Source: Alphaproteobacteria bacterium (GTDB taxonomy: Bacteria; Pseudomonadota; Alphaproteobacteria; RF32; CAG-239). Taken from it: a stretch of DNA of 46,748 nucleotides. Shown piece by piece: positions 1 through 7,497 of the stretch. Under the pieces are notes generated by a model that did not search any database, was not told where the DNA came from, and saw only the letters and a list, made by a program, of their open reading frames with translations. The position numbers and the translations under genes are program-made. Positions within the stretch are counted from its first letter, which is position 1; every line of letters starts with the position of its first letter. The stretch is taken from the NCBI GenBank assembly GCA_016288295.1, contig JAEEYV010000028.1:1-46748 (forward strand), given 5' to 3'.

Positions 1-758
1 CTACTTAGAGAACATACGAAAGAATCAATATAAAAGTTGTTGGATCCTCCAGTCATAGGTACAGCCCCTGTTGGGCAATCAACTGTGATGCTTAAGGGAG
101 TATTGGAAGAACTTTGCACCAAAAAACTTCCTTGAATGCTTTGGTTATTTATGCAGTTTGATGGCGGTGAGCAGGTTCTGTTACCATTTGTTCCAACACT
201 TACAGTAGATGAACTTGAAGAAAGTATATCTCCGAAATTCATATCATCTTGTGCCGTAACCGTTATTATAGGGATATTACCAAGAGTTATCTTTATACCT
301 ATAGGAACAGTTTGTGAAACTTTATCAACCTTTGCAGTATAATTTGCAACTCCTTCAAATATACCTTGGCATGAAGTACTTGACACTACTACAGAAGTCC
401 CCAAATCCCACTCTTGAGATGAATTGTTTTGCACAGTCTTGTTTCCTTGAGGATTAAATGTAAAAGAACTTGCATTCAGTGAAGAACATGCATTATTACA
501 ATTTGCAACACAGGTGAAAGAAGCACTACCAGGTCTAGTTATTTGAATTTTAACAGATGAACCAGTGTCGTTATTATATCTTATAATTCCTTGATGTTCA
601 TCTCTATGGCTTATCATTGATGCACTGCTCACATTTCCATTAGTACCCAAAGTTATAGTAGTAGATCCACTAACTTCTATAACTCCAAAATCCAATATTT
701 GTATAGTTTCCCACCCCGCCAGAGCAGGGGAAGACCGAATCGCCCCCAAAATTACAAA
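1..758 (-). pseudogene. Secreted adhesin-like protein with two DUF4402-like domains; 3' end outside window, 5' end broken
   Basis: An open frame on the minus strand runs from position 758 off the left edge, about 250 codons, with no ATG start. It begins with a signal-peptide tail (SSPALAGW) and then holds two related beta-rich halves, each with an LDFG/MNFGD core followed by a TVSVGTNGNR-like strand (ITLGTNGN in the first half). This is the layout of DUF4402 (pilin/adhesin-like) domains. Cysteines occur in pairs (CVANC, CPTG). In-frame stops lie just upstream at 759-761 and 777-779. Removing one G from the G5 run at 743-747 would join the frame to GTG at 784-786, giving an MLLKRFYYII-type signal peptide. 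So this is a frameshifted gene, a base error, or a gene with an unusual start. There is no clear ribosome-binding site. The domain call is from pattern memory and is moderately sure. Confidence 0.5.
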
Positions 759-889
759 TTATGTAATAGAATCGCTTTAACAACACAAAACCGTAAATAA
801 ATTAAAAACATCTATATTTTAATTAGCCGAATATAAAAAATCAAAATAAAATCAATCTTTTACACATTTTTATGTTTGTTCGAAAAAGC

Positions 890-918
890 TTGACCAAATG
901 TTACAAATATGTTACAAT
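890..918 (+). promoter_or_regulatory. Sigma-70 promoter of the secreted repeat protein
   Basis: TTGACC at 890-895, 17 bases, then TACAAT at 913-918. The octamer TGTTACAA occurs twice across the spacer and -10 (899-906, 910-917), possibly a regulator site. Transcription would start near 925, leaving a leader of about 70 bases before the ATG at 995. Confidence 0.6.
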
Positions 919-994
919 TTAATTACATAATGGGGATGTGAGGAAAGTAAGATATATCTATATAGCAACAATTATTTTTATAAGGAGAATGGCC

Positions 995-1510
995 ATGAAA
1001 AAGATACTTTTAATTATATCGTTGGCATTACTGTGGAGCTTTAATGTTAATGCGCAACAGACGGAAACTAAAGCAACAATGGAAAAAGCTGCCGTTTCTG
1101 AGAAAAAAGTAGATGTTGAAGAGCTTAAGAAAGCTACTGAAACAAAAGAAGCAATTGCTATCGCACAAAAAGCTCCTGCAGTTGAGCTCCCTACTGGAAA
1201 TTTAAGAAAGAGCGGAGATGCAGTTTCTAATCCAAATTGCCGTACACGTTATACAGCACAAGAAGCTCTTGACAGTACAGCTGACGGCAATGTAAATATG
1301 TTCGGTGCTGTATATTCGGGAGTTACACAGCGTACTTGTGAAGAAAAATTACCTGAAAATATACAAAGAGCTGTAAGTGATAAATTAATTAGTGATAAAT
1401 TAATTGAGGCAAGAGAAGCAGAAAGGGCTTATGAAGACATCGAAGAAAGGGCTTATGAAGACATCGAAGAAAGGGCTTATGAAATGCCTGCATTGAAATT
1501 ATCAATGTAA
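995..1510 (+). CDS. Secreted protein of unknown function with in-frame tandem repeats
   Basis: A 171-residue protein. I chose ATG 995 because AAGGAG lies 7 bases upstream and because it gives a proper signal peptide (MKKILLIISLALLWSFNVNA, cleaved before QQ). The longer frame from 938 would bury that signal. The mature protein is rich in Lys, Glu and Ala. A central part has two to three cysteines (NPNCRTRYTAQEALD, RTCEEKLPENI). The C-terminal tail is built from DNA repeats: SDKLI twice, then AYEDIEER twice plus a partial copy. It is monocistronic, with its own promoter and terminator. I do not recognise the family; a periplasmic or surface location is inferred from the signal peptide only. Confidence 0.7.
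   Translation: MKKILLIISLALLWSFNVNAQQTETKATMEKAAVSEKKVDVEELKKATETKEAIAIAQKAPAVELPTGNLRKSGDAVSNPNCRTRYTAQEALDSTADGNVNMFGAVYSGVTQRTCEEKLPENIQRAVSDKLISDKLIEAREAERAYEDIEERAYEDIEERAYEMPALKLSM
1376..1405 (+). repeat. 15-bp tandem repeat, two copies, in frame
   Basis: AGTGATAAATTAATT is present twice with no mismatch (1376-1390, 1391-1405) and encodes SDKLI twice. Confidence 0.9.
1421..1483 (+). repeat. 24-bp tandem repeat, 2.6 copies, in frame
   Basis: Exact 24-base units at 1421-1444 and 1445-1468 with a 15-base partial unit at 1469-1483. They encode the eight-residue unit AYEDIEER. Perfect copies suggest recent expansion; copy-number change would keep the frame. Confidence 0.9.
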
Positions 1511-1522
1511 ATCATTGATACT

Positions 1523-1552
1523 GGGCGGTGCTAAAAACACCGCCCTTTTTAA
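1523..1552 (+). terminator. Intrinsic terminator of the secreted repeat protein
   Basis: Stem GGGCGGTG (1523-1530) with CACCGCCC (1538-1545), a seven-base loop, then TTTTT. Confidence 0.9.
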
Positions 1553-1557
1553 TAACC

Positions 1558-1664
1558 AGTCATGCCTCTTTTTTAGCTTGCTAAAAAAGTCAGGGCATCT
1601 TCAATTTTTCTTAAAACATTGTAGACCTCTTGACGATTTTAACGAGTAAAATAGAGGCACGACA
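1558..1664. repeat. Head-to-head pair of related hairpins (REP-like doublet)
   Basis: First hairpin: ATGCC (1562-1566) with GGCAT (1594-1598), enclosing TTTTTTAG with CTAAAAAA around a CTTG loop. Second hairpin at about 1621-1664: CCTCT...ATTTTA...TAAAAT...AGAGG. Read on the minus strand, the second aligns with the first (shared GTC-TGCCTCT, TTTTA, CT-G, TAAAA, GTCA). The two are therefore inverted copies of one palindromic element of about 43 bases. It lies between two convergent genes, a usual place for REP/BIME elements. Confidence 0.5.
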
Positions 1665-1697
1665 TAAAAAAATACCACCGATAAAAACCGGTGGTAT
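1664..1697 (-). terminator. Intrinsic terminator of greA
   Basis: On the minus strand, the 9-bp arms 1689-1697 and 1672-1680 form a stem, followed by a run of seven T (1666-1672). Confidence 0.85.
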
Positions 1698-1722
1698 AAT
1701 CTTAAATACATATTGGATCTAA

Positions 1723-2193
1723 TTAGTAAGAAACTTCCAAAATCTCAAAAGATTTCTTGCCTCCCGGAGCCATATATTCTGCTGTATCTCCGACTTCTTT
1801 GCCAATCAAAGCTTTGGCCAAAGGTGATGAAACCGAAATTTTATTCTTTTCAATATCTGCTTCATAATCTCCGACAATCTGGTATTTACTTTCTTTGTCG
1901 GTATCTTCATCAACCAATAATACTTTTGCACCAAAACGAATAACATCGCCTTTGTTCAGAGAAGTATCAATAACCTGTGCTCGGCTGACAACAGCCTCTA
2001 GCTCCTGAATGCGTCCTTCAATAAAGCTTTGTTTTTCTTTAGCCGCATGATACTCGGCATTTTCTGACAAATCACCATGAGAACGAGCTTCAGATATTGC
2101 CGCAATAATATTCGGGCGCTCAACGCCTTTTAAGTTTTTCAATTCTTGCTCTAAAGCTTTAAAACCTTCTTTGGTTAAAGGAAACTTATCCAT
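1723..2193 (-). CDS. greA: Transcription elongation factor GreA
   Basis: A 156-residue protein, the usual GreA length. It binds in the secondary channel of RNA polymerase and stimulates cleavage of backtracked transcripts. The N-terminal half is the coiled-coil finger ([13 protein letters not shown]..., [20 protein letters not shown]), with the acidic tip residues D and E in the GDLSENAEY segment. The C-terminal half is the FKBP-like domain ([12 protein letters not shown]..., [18 protein letters not shown]). I chose ATG 2193 ([10 protein letters not shown]) because it matches the family start and has GAGGTG just upstream; the longer frame to 2304 is not needed. Single gene with its own terminator. 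Confidence 0.95.
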   Translation of the reverse strand: MDKFPLTKEGFKALEQELKNLKGVERPNIIAAISEARSHGDLSENAEYHAAKEKQSFIEGRIQELEAVVSRAQVIDTSLNKGDVIRFGAKVLLVDEDTDKESKYQIVGDYEADIEKNKISVSSPLAKALIGKEVGDTAEYMAPGGKKSFEILEVSY

Positions 2194-2367
2194 TTTACAC
2201 CTCACAAATTTAAACGAAAAAAATTTGACTGGAAAAGTAAAACCTTCCACAGTCATATTCAATAAAATTACATCCCTTATAATACAAAATAATTTGATTT
2301 GCAAGATAAATATTCTGTGTGCGAGTTATTTTTTTGCTTTTCATATATAGCCATTATGCTATATTCA

Positions 2368-2385
2368 AAGTGTTTATAAACACTT
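2368..2385. promoter_or_regulatory. Perfect 18-bp palindrome, candidate operator for the DUF3015 gene
   Basis: AAGTGTTTATAAACACTT equals its own reverse complement. It lies 16 bases upstream of the start codon and just after a weak promoter (TTGCTT 2334-2339; TATGCT 2355-2360), so a bound protein would cover the transcription start. No T-run follows, so it is not a terminator. Confidence 0.45.
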
Positions 2386-2401
2386 ATTTGGAGATTTTAT
2401 A

Positions 2402-2857
2402 ATGAGAAAAATTTATCTTCTATCAGCTGTTTGCGCTGCTTTATTGACCGTTAGTCCTGTTAAAGCTAATGACAGCACCGGTTGCGGTTTAGGTTCTATG
2501 GCTTGGCGTGGACAAAGTGGTATCGCTCCGCAAGTTTTAGCTGTTACCACCAATGGTATCTTTGGTAACCAAACCTTTGGTATTACTTTTGGTACATCGG
2601 GTTGCGATCCTAACGGTCGTGTAAGCGGCGGCACCCAAAGAATGGTATTCAGTTTCATTGAAAACAACATGGAACAATATGCTTTAGATGCAGCCAGAGG
2701 TGAGGGCGAAACTCTTGATACATTGGCTGGTATCTTAAATGTTGATAAAGCTGAATTTGCTAAAAAATCTCAACAGAATTTTGCTGCCATTTTCCCGGAC
2801 AGCAATGTTGATGCCATTTTTGTAACACAGCAAATCTTTGCTATGTTGAAAGCTTAA
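2402..2857 (+). CDS. DUF3015 family exported protein
   Basis: A 151-residue protein with a signal peptide (MRKIYLLSAVCAALLTVSPVKA). The mature part opens with the family signature STGCGLGSMAWRGQSG, followed by PQVLAVTTNGIFGNQTFGI and FGTSGCDPNG; two cysteines may form a disulphide. The helical C-terminal half (NNMEQYALDAARGEGETL, KKSQQNFAAIFP) is typical of DUF3015. The molecular function of the family is unknown to me. The start is set by GGAG at 2390-2393. It is directly followed by a terminator and the DUF4105 gene on the same strand, so the two may belong to one envelope function. Confidence 0.85.
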   Translation: MRKIYLLSAVCAALLTVSPVKANDSTGCGLGSMAWRGQSGIAPQVLAVTTNGIFGNQTFGITFGTSGCDPNGRVSGGTQRMVFSFIENNMEQYALDAARGEGETLDTLAGILNVDKAEFAKKSQQNFAAIFPDSNVDAIFVTQQIFAMLKA

Positions 2858-2874
2858 TCTTCAAGCTACGGTAA

Positions 2875-2913
2875 AGGCTCTTGCCAACAACAAGAGCCTT
2901 TTTATTTTATTTT
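2875..2913 (+). terminator. Intrinsic terminator between the DUF3015 and DUF4105 genes
   Basis: Perfect 9-bp stem AGGCTCTTG (2875-2883) with CAAGAGCCT (2891-2899), then a T-rich run to 2913 that abuts the next start codon at 2914. Confidence 0.9.
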
Positions 2914-4737
2914 ATGTTACGTCTGATTTTTATAATTTTTTGCCTTTTATTGCCATCGCTAAGCTTGGGCGCAGAAGTTGATCTTGCCCATTCTCCCGAA
3001 TGGCTGGCATTGGTACATTATCGCCCCAAACTATTAGGTGGCTATAAATCGAGCATTGACAGCAACAACTTCTTTTTGGCTCAAGACGGCCGCACCAATC
3101 CTCAAGCAGAACTCAATGCTACTATAAAATTGTTTCAATACGGAACCGATAAAGACAAAATATGCATATTCCCTGCAAGATATATATTTTTAAAAAACAA
3201 CAAGTTGATAAAACAAGTTAATGTGAATTGCGAAGAATATAACCAGTTTAAATCTGATTTAAATCCATCTGGTATAACCTTGCTTTTTACGGATGCATAT
3301 ATGAATAATCCGTCATCGTTGTTCGGTCATACGTTGTTGCGTATTGATACCGCGCGTAAGGGGACTCAACTTTTGGCACATGGTGCCAATTATGGTGCAT
3401 TTACTGCCGGACAAGAAAACAGCGTACTTTTTGCGGTTTACGGTCTTACAGGCGGATATTACGGCGGCTGGACGGTCAAACCTTATTATGACATCATCAA
3501 TACCTATAACAATATCGAAAACCGTGATATTTGGGAACTTAACCTCGATCTAACCCCGCAAGAAATTGATATGTTCGTTGCTCATCTATGGGAGATGGGA
3601 CAAACTCAAACCCGCTACTATTTCTTTTCCAAAAACTGCTCTTATATGATTATGGAAGCTCTTGATGCCGTTCGTCCGTCGTTGCATTTGGCGGATAAAT
3701 TCCCGGCCCAAACTATTCCTGTTGATACCATCAAAGCCGTATTTCGTAGTCAAAATTTGGTAAAATCCATCAAATACCGTCCATCCAGACAAGCAAAAAT
3801 TGTTCATCGTGCCAATCAAATGAATGCTCAGCAAAAAAAGGCCTTTATTAAAGCAATTCACGATGAAGATTATAGCTTAAGTAATGTTCCGGATGATGAA
3901 AAATCCGATGTTTTGGAAACCGCTTATCAATATGTACAATATCAATTTGTCAAAAAAGAATTTGATCTCAAAGAATACCGTCGCCGCAGTTTTAAGGGGT
4001 TGATAGCGCGTAATCAACTTCAAAATCAAAAAGCCCAAATGTCCGAAACCCCAAAGGGACGCTCTCCGCTCAAATCTCATGAGGCTATGCGTGCCACATT
4101 TGGTGTTGGAAAATCACATGGGCAGGTTTTTCAGGAGATTTCTTATCGTCCGGCTTATCATTCTTTGACTGATAATGATTATGGTTTATTGACCGGTGCC
4201 GAAATTAATTTTTTAAACAGTCGTTGGCGTCATTATGACAAGACACATAAAACCGTATTGAGTGAATTTAACATTTTAGGTATACGTTCACTATCACCAA
4301 TAAATTATATGTTTACGCCAACATCTTTCGGTATCAACTGGGATATATGGCGCGCTTATAATCCAACCAATCAAAAAGAAGGCTATGCCACCAAAATTCA
4401 TGTTGATGGTGGAGCCACAGTCGAGCTTTTGCCTCATCTATGGGGCTACATAAATGGCGGAGTAGAGGGAGCTTATGGCGGTTTTCTACCTCACAACGCC
4501 TATGCCGGTATTTCACTTGCCGGTGGAGTTTTTTTGCATTTTCGTGATTTTAAACTATTGGCTGAAGCTAAACAAATGTTTGGCACAACCTGGTTTGCCA
4601 ACACCAAGACTTATAAACTTGAAGCCAACATTCCGCTTTCAACCAACTGGGGTTTATCAGCCGAATATAAATTTGAAGACAACAGCAAAGGTATTGATTC
4701 TGAAGAATTTATGACCTCAATTAGATTTTATTTTTAA
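2914..4737 (+). CDS. DUF4105 (Lnb N-terminal periplasmic domain) envelope protein
   Basis: A 607-residue protein. The start at 2914 gives a signal peptide (MLRLIFIIFCLLLPSLSLGA); the upstream in-frame codons lie in a terminator. Residues about 120-260 carry the DUF4105 signature: NNPSSLFGHT at 131-140, GGYYGGWTVKPYYD, and KNCSYMIMEAL with Cys242. His139 and Cys242 could be a papain/NlpC-like pair, but that is my inference. The C-terminal 200 residues alternate short strands ending in SIRFYF, suggesting an outer-membrane barrel or beta-domain, as in the usual extended members of this family. No ribosome-binding site is seen, because the terminator T-run sits there; expression probably depends on read-through. 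Confidence 0.85.
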   Translation: MLRLIFIIFCLLLPSLSLGAEVDLAHSPEWLALVHYRPKLLGGYKSSIDSNNFFLAQDGRTNPQAELNATIKLFQYGTDKDKICIFPARYIFLKNNKLIKQVNVNCEEYNQFKSDLNPSGITLLFTDAYMNNPSSLFGHTLLRIDTARKGTQLLAHGANYGAFTAGQENSVLFAVYGLTGGYYGGWTVKPYYDIINTYNNIENRDIWELNLDLTPQEIDMFVAHLWEMGQTQTRYYFFSKNCSYMIMEALDAVRPSLHLADKFPAQTIPVDTIKAVFRSQNLVKSIKYRPSRQAKIVHRANQMNAQQKKAFIKAIHDEDYSLSNVPDDEKSDVLETAYQYVQYQFVKKEFDLKEYRRRSFKGLIARNQLQNQKAQMSETPKGRSPLKSHEAMRATFGVGKSHGQVFQEISYRPAYHSLTDNDYGLLTGAEINFLNSRWRHYDKTHKTVLSEFNILGIRSLSPINYMFTPTSFGINWDIWRAYNPTNQKEGYATKIHVDGGATVELLPHLWGYINGGVEGAYGGFLPHNAYAGISLAGGVFLHFRDFKLLAEAKQMFGTTWFANTKTYKLEANIPLSTNWGLSAEYKFEDNSKGIDSEEFMTSIRFYF

Positions 4738-4819
4738 AAACATCTTGATTTTCATTTTTAATAGTGCTACATCAAACGCTATCAAATTTATAATTAACAA
4801 ATCATTAGTTTTTAAGATT

Positions 4820-4930
4820 ATGAAAGACAGTATCTTCAAAAAAGAGATTATTCCTACCGCAATTGCCGCATTCATTGTCCTGTGTTTATGCCTCGGCGGT
4901 AGCATGATTGTCAATAGTTTCCTTGGTTGA
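4820..4930 (+). CDS. Small single-pass membrane protein, 36 residues
   Basis: Short charged N-terminus (MKDSIFKKEI) followed by one hydrophobic helix (AAFIVLCLCLGGSMIV) and a short tail. The longer frame from 4745 adds AT-rich residues without a better start. A strong terminator follows immediately, supporting a real transcript. The ribosome-binding site is weak. Function unknown. Confidence 0.45.
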   Translation: MKDSIFKKEIIPTAIAAFIVLCLCLGGSMIVNSFLG

Positions 4931-4946
4931 CAAACCGTAACTAAGC

Positions 4947-4993
4947 AGAAGAGAGCGCCTTTTCCTTTCGAGGAAAACGCGCTTCTCTTTTTT
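4947..4993 (+). terminator. Intrinsic terminator with TTCG loop
   Basis: TTTTCCT (4960-4966) pairs with AGGAAAA (4971-4977) around TTCG; GCGC (4955-4958) and the flanking AGAAGAGA extend the stem to about 4989, then a T-run. Confidence 0.85.
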
Positions 4994-5053
4994 ATTGCAT
5001 TTTAACTCACTCGGGTATATTTTTACCACAGATAAAAAATGAGGAGAAATTTG

Positions 5054-5509
5054 ATGTTAAGAGATGATATTCAAAATGCAATCAAAGATTCAATGAAAAA
5101 TCATGATTCAGACAGATTGAGCACTGCCCGTATGATTTTGGCCGGCATCAAAGAAAAAGATGTTGATGCTCGCGGCAAAGGTAAAGAATGTGCCGCCGAG
5201 GCTGATTTAATGTCAATGATGCAAACCATGATTAAACAGCGTCAGGAATCAGCTAAAATGTATCGTGACGGCAACCGCCCCGAACTGGCAGAAAAAGAAG
5301 AAAAAGAAATTACAATCATCAATTCGTTTTTGCCAAAACAGATGAGTGATGCCGAGGTTGATGCCGCTATTGCTTCAATCATTAAAGAACTTAACGCCTC
5401 ATCAATGAAAGATATGGGCGCTGTAATGGGTAAACTTCGTGAAAAATACGCCGGACAGATGGATTTTGGTTCTGCCAGCGGTAAGATTAAGGCTGCCTTA
5501 AGCAAATAA
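5054..5509 (+). CDS. yqeY: GatB/YqeY family protein
   Basis: A 151-residue protein of standard family length, related to the tail domain of GatB, the amidotransferase subunit acting on mischarged tRNA. Family marks are RMILAGIKEKDVDARGKG near the start, a KQRQESAKMYRDGNRPELAEKE helix, NSFLPKQMSDAEV, and a glycine-rich end (MGAVMGKLREKYAG). GAGGAG at 5041-5046 selects ATG 5054 rather than 5039. It is followed after four bases by dnaG, so the two are cotranscribed, the classic alphaproteobacterial order. The role of free-standing YqeY is not settled. Confidence 0.92.
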   Translation: MLRDDIQNAIKDSMKNHDSDRLSTARMILAGIKEKDVDARGKGKECAAEADLMSMMQTMIKQRQESAKMYRDGNRPELAEKEEKEITIINSFLPKQMSDAEVDAAIASIIKELNASSMKDMGAVMGKLREKYAGQMDFGSASGKIKAALSK

Positions 5510-5513
5510 TTGT

Positions 5514-7319
5514 ATGGAAAACACAGACTTTCATAGATTTCTTGATGAAATCCGCGCCAAAGTTCCGATTGCTGATGTAATCGGAGCCAGGGTAAAACTT
5601 ACACGCAAAGGGCGGGAATATACTGGTCTGTGTCCTTTTCATAATGAGAAAACGCCTTCATTTACGGTTAATGAGGCCAAAGGTTTTTATCACTGTTTTG
5701 GTTGCGGTGCACATGGTGATGTTATCAAGTTTGAGATGGAAGCCGGAGGAGTTCCTTTTATGGATGCCGTTACCAAACTGGCCAACAAAGCCGGATTAAA
5801 AGTTCCCAAATTCAGTCATGAAAATGAAGAAGAAGCCAAACATCGCAGCTCATGGTACGAAATTATGGAACTTGCCACCGGATTTTTTGAAAAAAACTTG
5901 CTTCTTCCGGCCGGACGAGAGGCTTTTGAATACTTGGATCGCCGTGGATTTGATGATGCTATAATCAAAAAATTTCGACTCGGATATGCTCCGGATAACA
6001 ATGGATTGTGCGCCTATTTGTTGTCTAAAAATGTTTCTGAAAGTGATATGATTGAACTCGGTCTTGCTGTACTGTCCGAAAAAAACTCTAAAGTCTATGA
6101 TTTTTTCCGCAATCGTGTAATTATCCCGATTATGGATAAACGCAGCCGTATTATTGGATTTGGTGGGCGTGTTATGGGCAATGAACAGCCCAAATATCTT
6201 AATTCTCCGGAAACTCCTATATTCAACAAGCGTAAAATCCTGTATAATCTGAATTATGCCCGCGATAAAGCTTACGAAAACAAGCGTATCATAATTTGTG
6301 AGGGTTATATGGATGTTATTGCTCAATCTAAATACGGCTTTGAATATGCCGTTGCGCCGCTAGGTACGGCATTAACTGAAGACCAAATCCAAGAAGCGTG
6401 GAAAATCTGTCCCGAACCGACACTTTGTTTTGACGGCGACAGCGCTGGAATTCGCGCAGCTGTCCGTTCTGTTGATCGAGTTTTACCGATACTAAAACCC
6501 GGATATTCGCTCAAATACGTATTTCTGCCGGACAAAATGGACCCTGATGAGTTCTTAAAAGCTAAAGGTGCTGAAGAATACGAAAAAGCAATTACCAACA
6601 CCACCCCTCTGGCAGATTTATTATGGCGCAAAAATTTACAGTCTCAGCCGACTGCCACCCCTGAACAAAAGGCCATGTTTGAAAAAAACATTTATGAAGA
6701 AATTGGTAAGATTACGGACGAAAAGGTCAGGGGATATTATCTTCAGGATATGAAGACCCGTATTTATAATGAAATTCGCCGTCCGCAATCTGCTATACAA
6801 CCATCAACCCCAAAAAATGTATATTCTCCTAAACACAGAACGTTTCACTCCAATCTCAACGTAAAACGCTCGTTGGACGAGAATGTTGCCCGTTTTGTGC
6901 TTTCTGCATTCATATATTATCCGCAACTTATAGGAGAGTTTGAAGAACAACTCGGAATGTTTGAAATTCCTAATACCGAACTTAATATGCTATGGGAAAA
7001 GATGACTAATCTCAGCCACGAACACGAGCAACTGACTTCAGAAATAGTGATGAGTGAATTGATGTCATCAGATTTTAGCAAAATAGTGTTATCGTTATGG
7101 GAACTCAAAATGCTTAAGCAGCAGAATCTGTTTATAACCAAACTTCGTGATGAAATTAGTAACAAAATCCTCGAAATGCAGTTGGGACAAGTAGAAAAAG
7201 ACATCAAAGAATGTCTCCGTATTATGGAAACTTCCGAGTCGTTCCCTGATGATGTTTATGAACGCTATGAAATGCTAAAAAAAGATCGTCAAGCTCTGTT
7301 AGATGAAAAAAACATTTAA
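5514..7319 (+). CDS. dnaG: DNA primase
   Basis: A 601-residue protein that makes RNA primers at the replication fork. The N-terminal zinc finger is CHCC: Cys40, His43, Cys61 and Cys64 in LCPFHNEKTPSF...HCFGCGAHGD. The catalytic TOPRIM core follows, with the acidic Glu263 in ICEGYMDV and the metal-binding DGD at 307-309 (CFDGDSAGIRAA). The last 150 residues are the helicase-binding region, helical and divergent as expected. It starts four bases after yqeY and precedes rpoD, forming the macromolecular synthesis cluster. No odd features. Confidence 0.97.
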   Translation: MENTDFHRFLDEIRAKVPIADVIGARVKLTRKGREYTGLCPFHNEKTPSFTVNEAKGFYHCFGCGAHGDVIKFEMEAGGVPFMDAVTKLANKAGLKVPKFSHENEEEAKHRSSWYEIMELATGFFEKNLLLPAGREAFEYLDRRGFDDAIIKKFRLGYAPDNNGLCAYLLSKNVSESDMIELGLAVLSEKNSKVYDFFRNRVIIPIMDKRSRIIGFGGRVMGNEQPKYLNSPETPIFNKRKILYNLNYARDKAYENKRIIICEGYMDVIAQSKYGFEYAVAPLGTALTEDQIQEAWKICPEPTLCFDGDSAGIRAAVRSVDRVLPILKPGYSLKYVFLPDKMDPDEFLKAKGAEEYEKAITNTTPLADLLWRKNLQSQPTATPEQKAMFEKNIYEEIGKITDEKVRGYYLQDMKTRIYNEIRRPQSAIQPSTPKNVYSPKHRTFHSNLNVKRSLDENVARFVLSAFIYYPQLIGEFEEQLGMFEIPNTELNMLWEKMTNLSHEHEQLTSEIVMSELMSSDFSKIVLSLWELKMLKQQNLFITKLRDEISNKILEMQLGQVEKDIKECLRIMETSESFPDDVYERYEMLKKDRQALLDEKNI

Positions 7320-7497
7320 AATCGGCCAAGGCTTTAAAAAAACGTTAATTTTAACTATATATTGTTACAGTAGTATGAAAATATTACTTAAAATGCAATC
7401 GTATTATTGACAATTGAGTAAATTATCATTAAAAGAAAACCGCTAGCAAAATTTATTCCCTTTTAAAATGGGACTAAAGTCGATTTTAGGAAAAAGA

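Noticed and set aside
938..994. Upstream extension of the secreted repeat protein
   Set aside because: It would place 19 residues before a good signal peptide and ignore the ribosome-binding site that serves ATG 995.
2881..2913. Upstream in-frame extension of the DUF4105 ORF
   Set aside because: It translates the terminator hairpin and T-run; ATG 2914 gives a correct signal peptide.
7407..7435. TTGACA at 7407 as the rpoD promoter
   Set aside because: No -10 at 16-18 bases; the nearest TATCAT-like match is only about 11 bases away.
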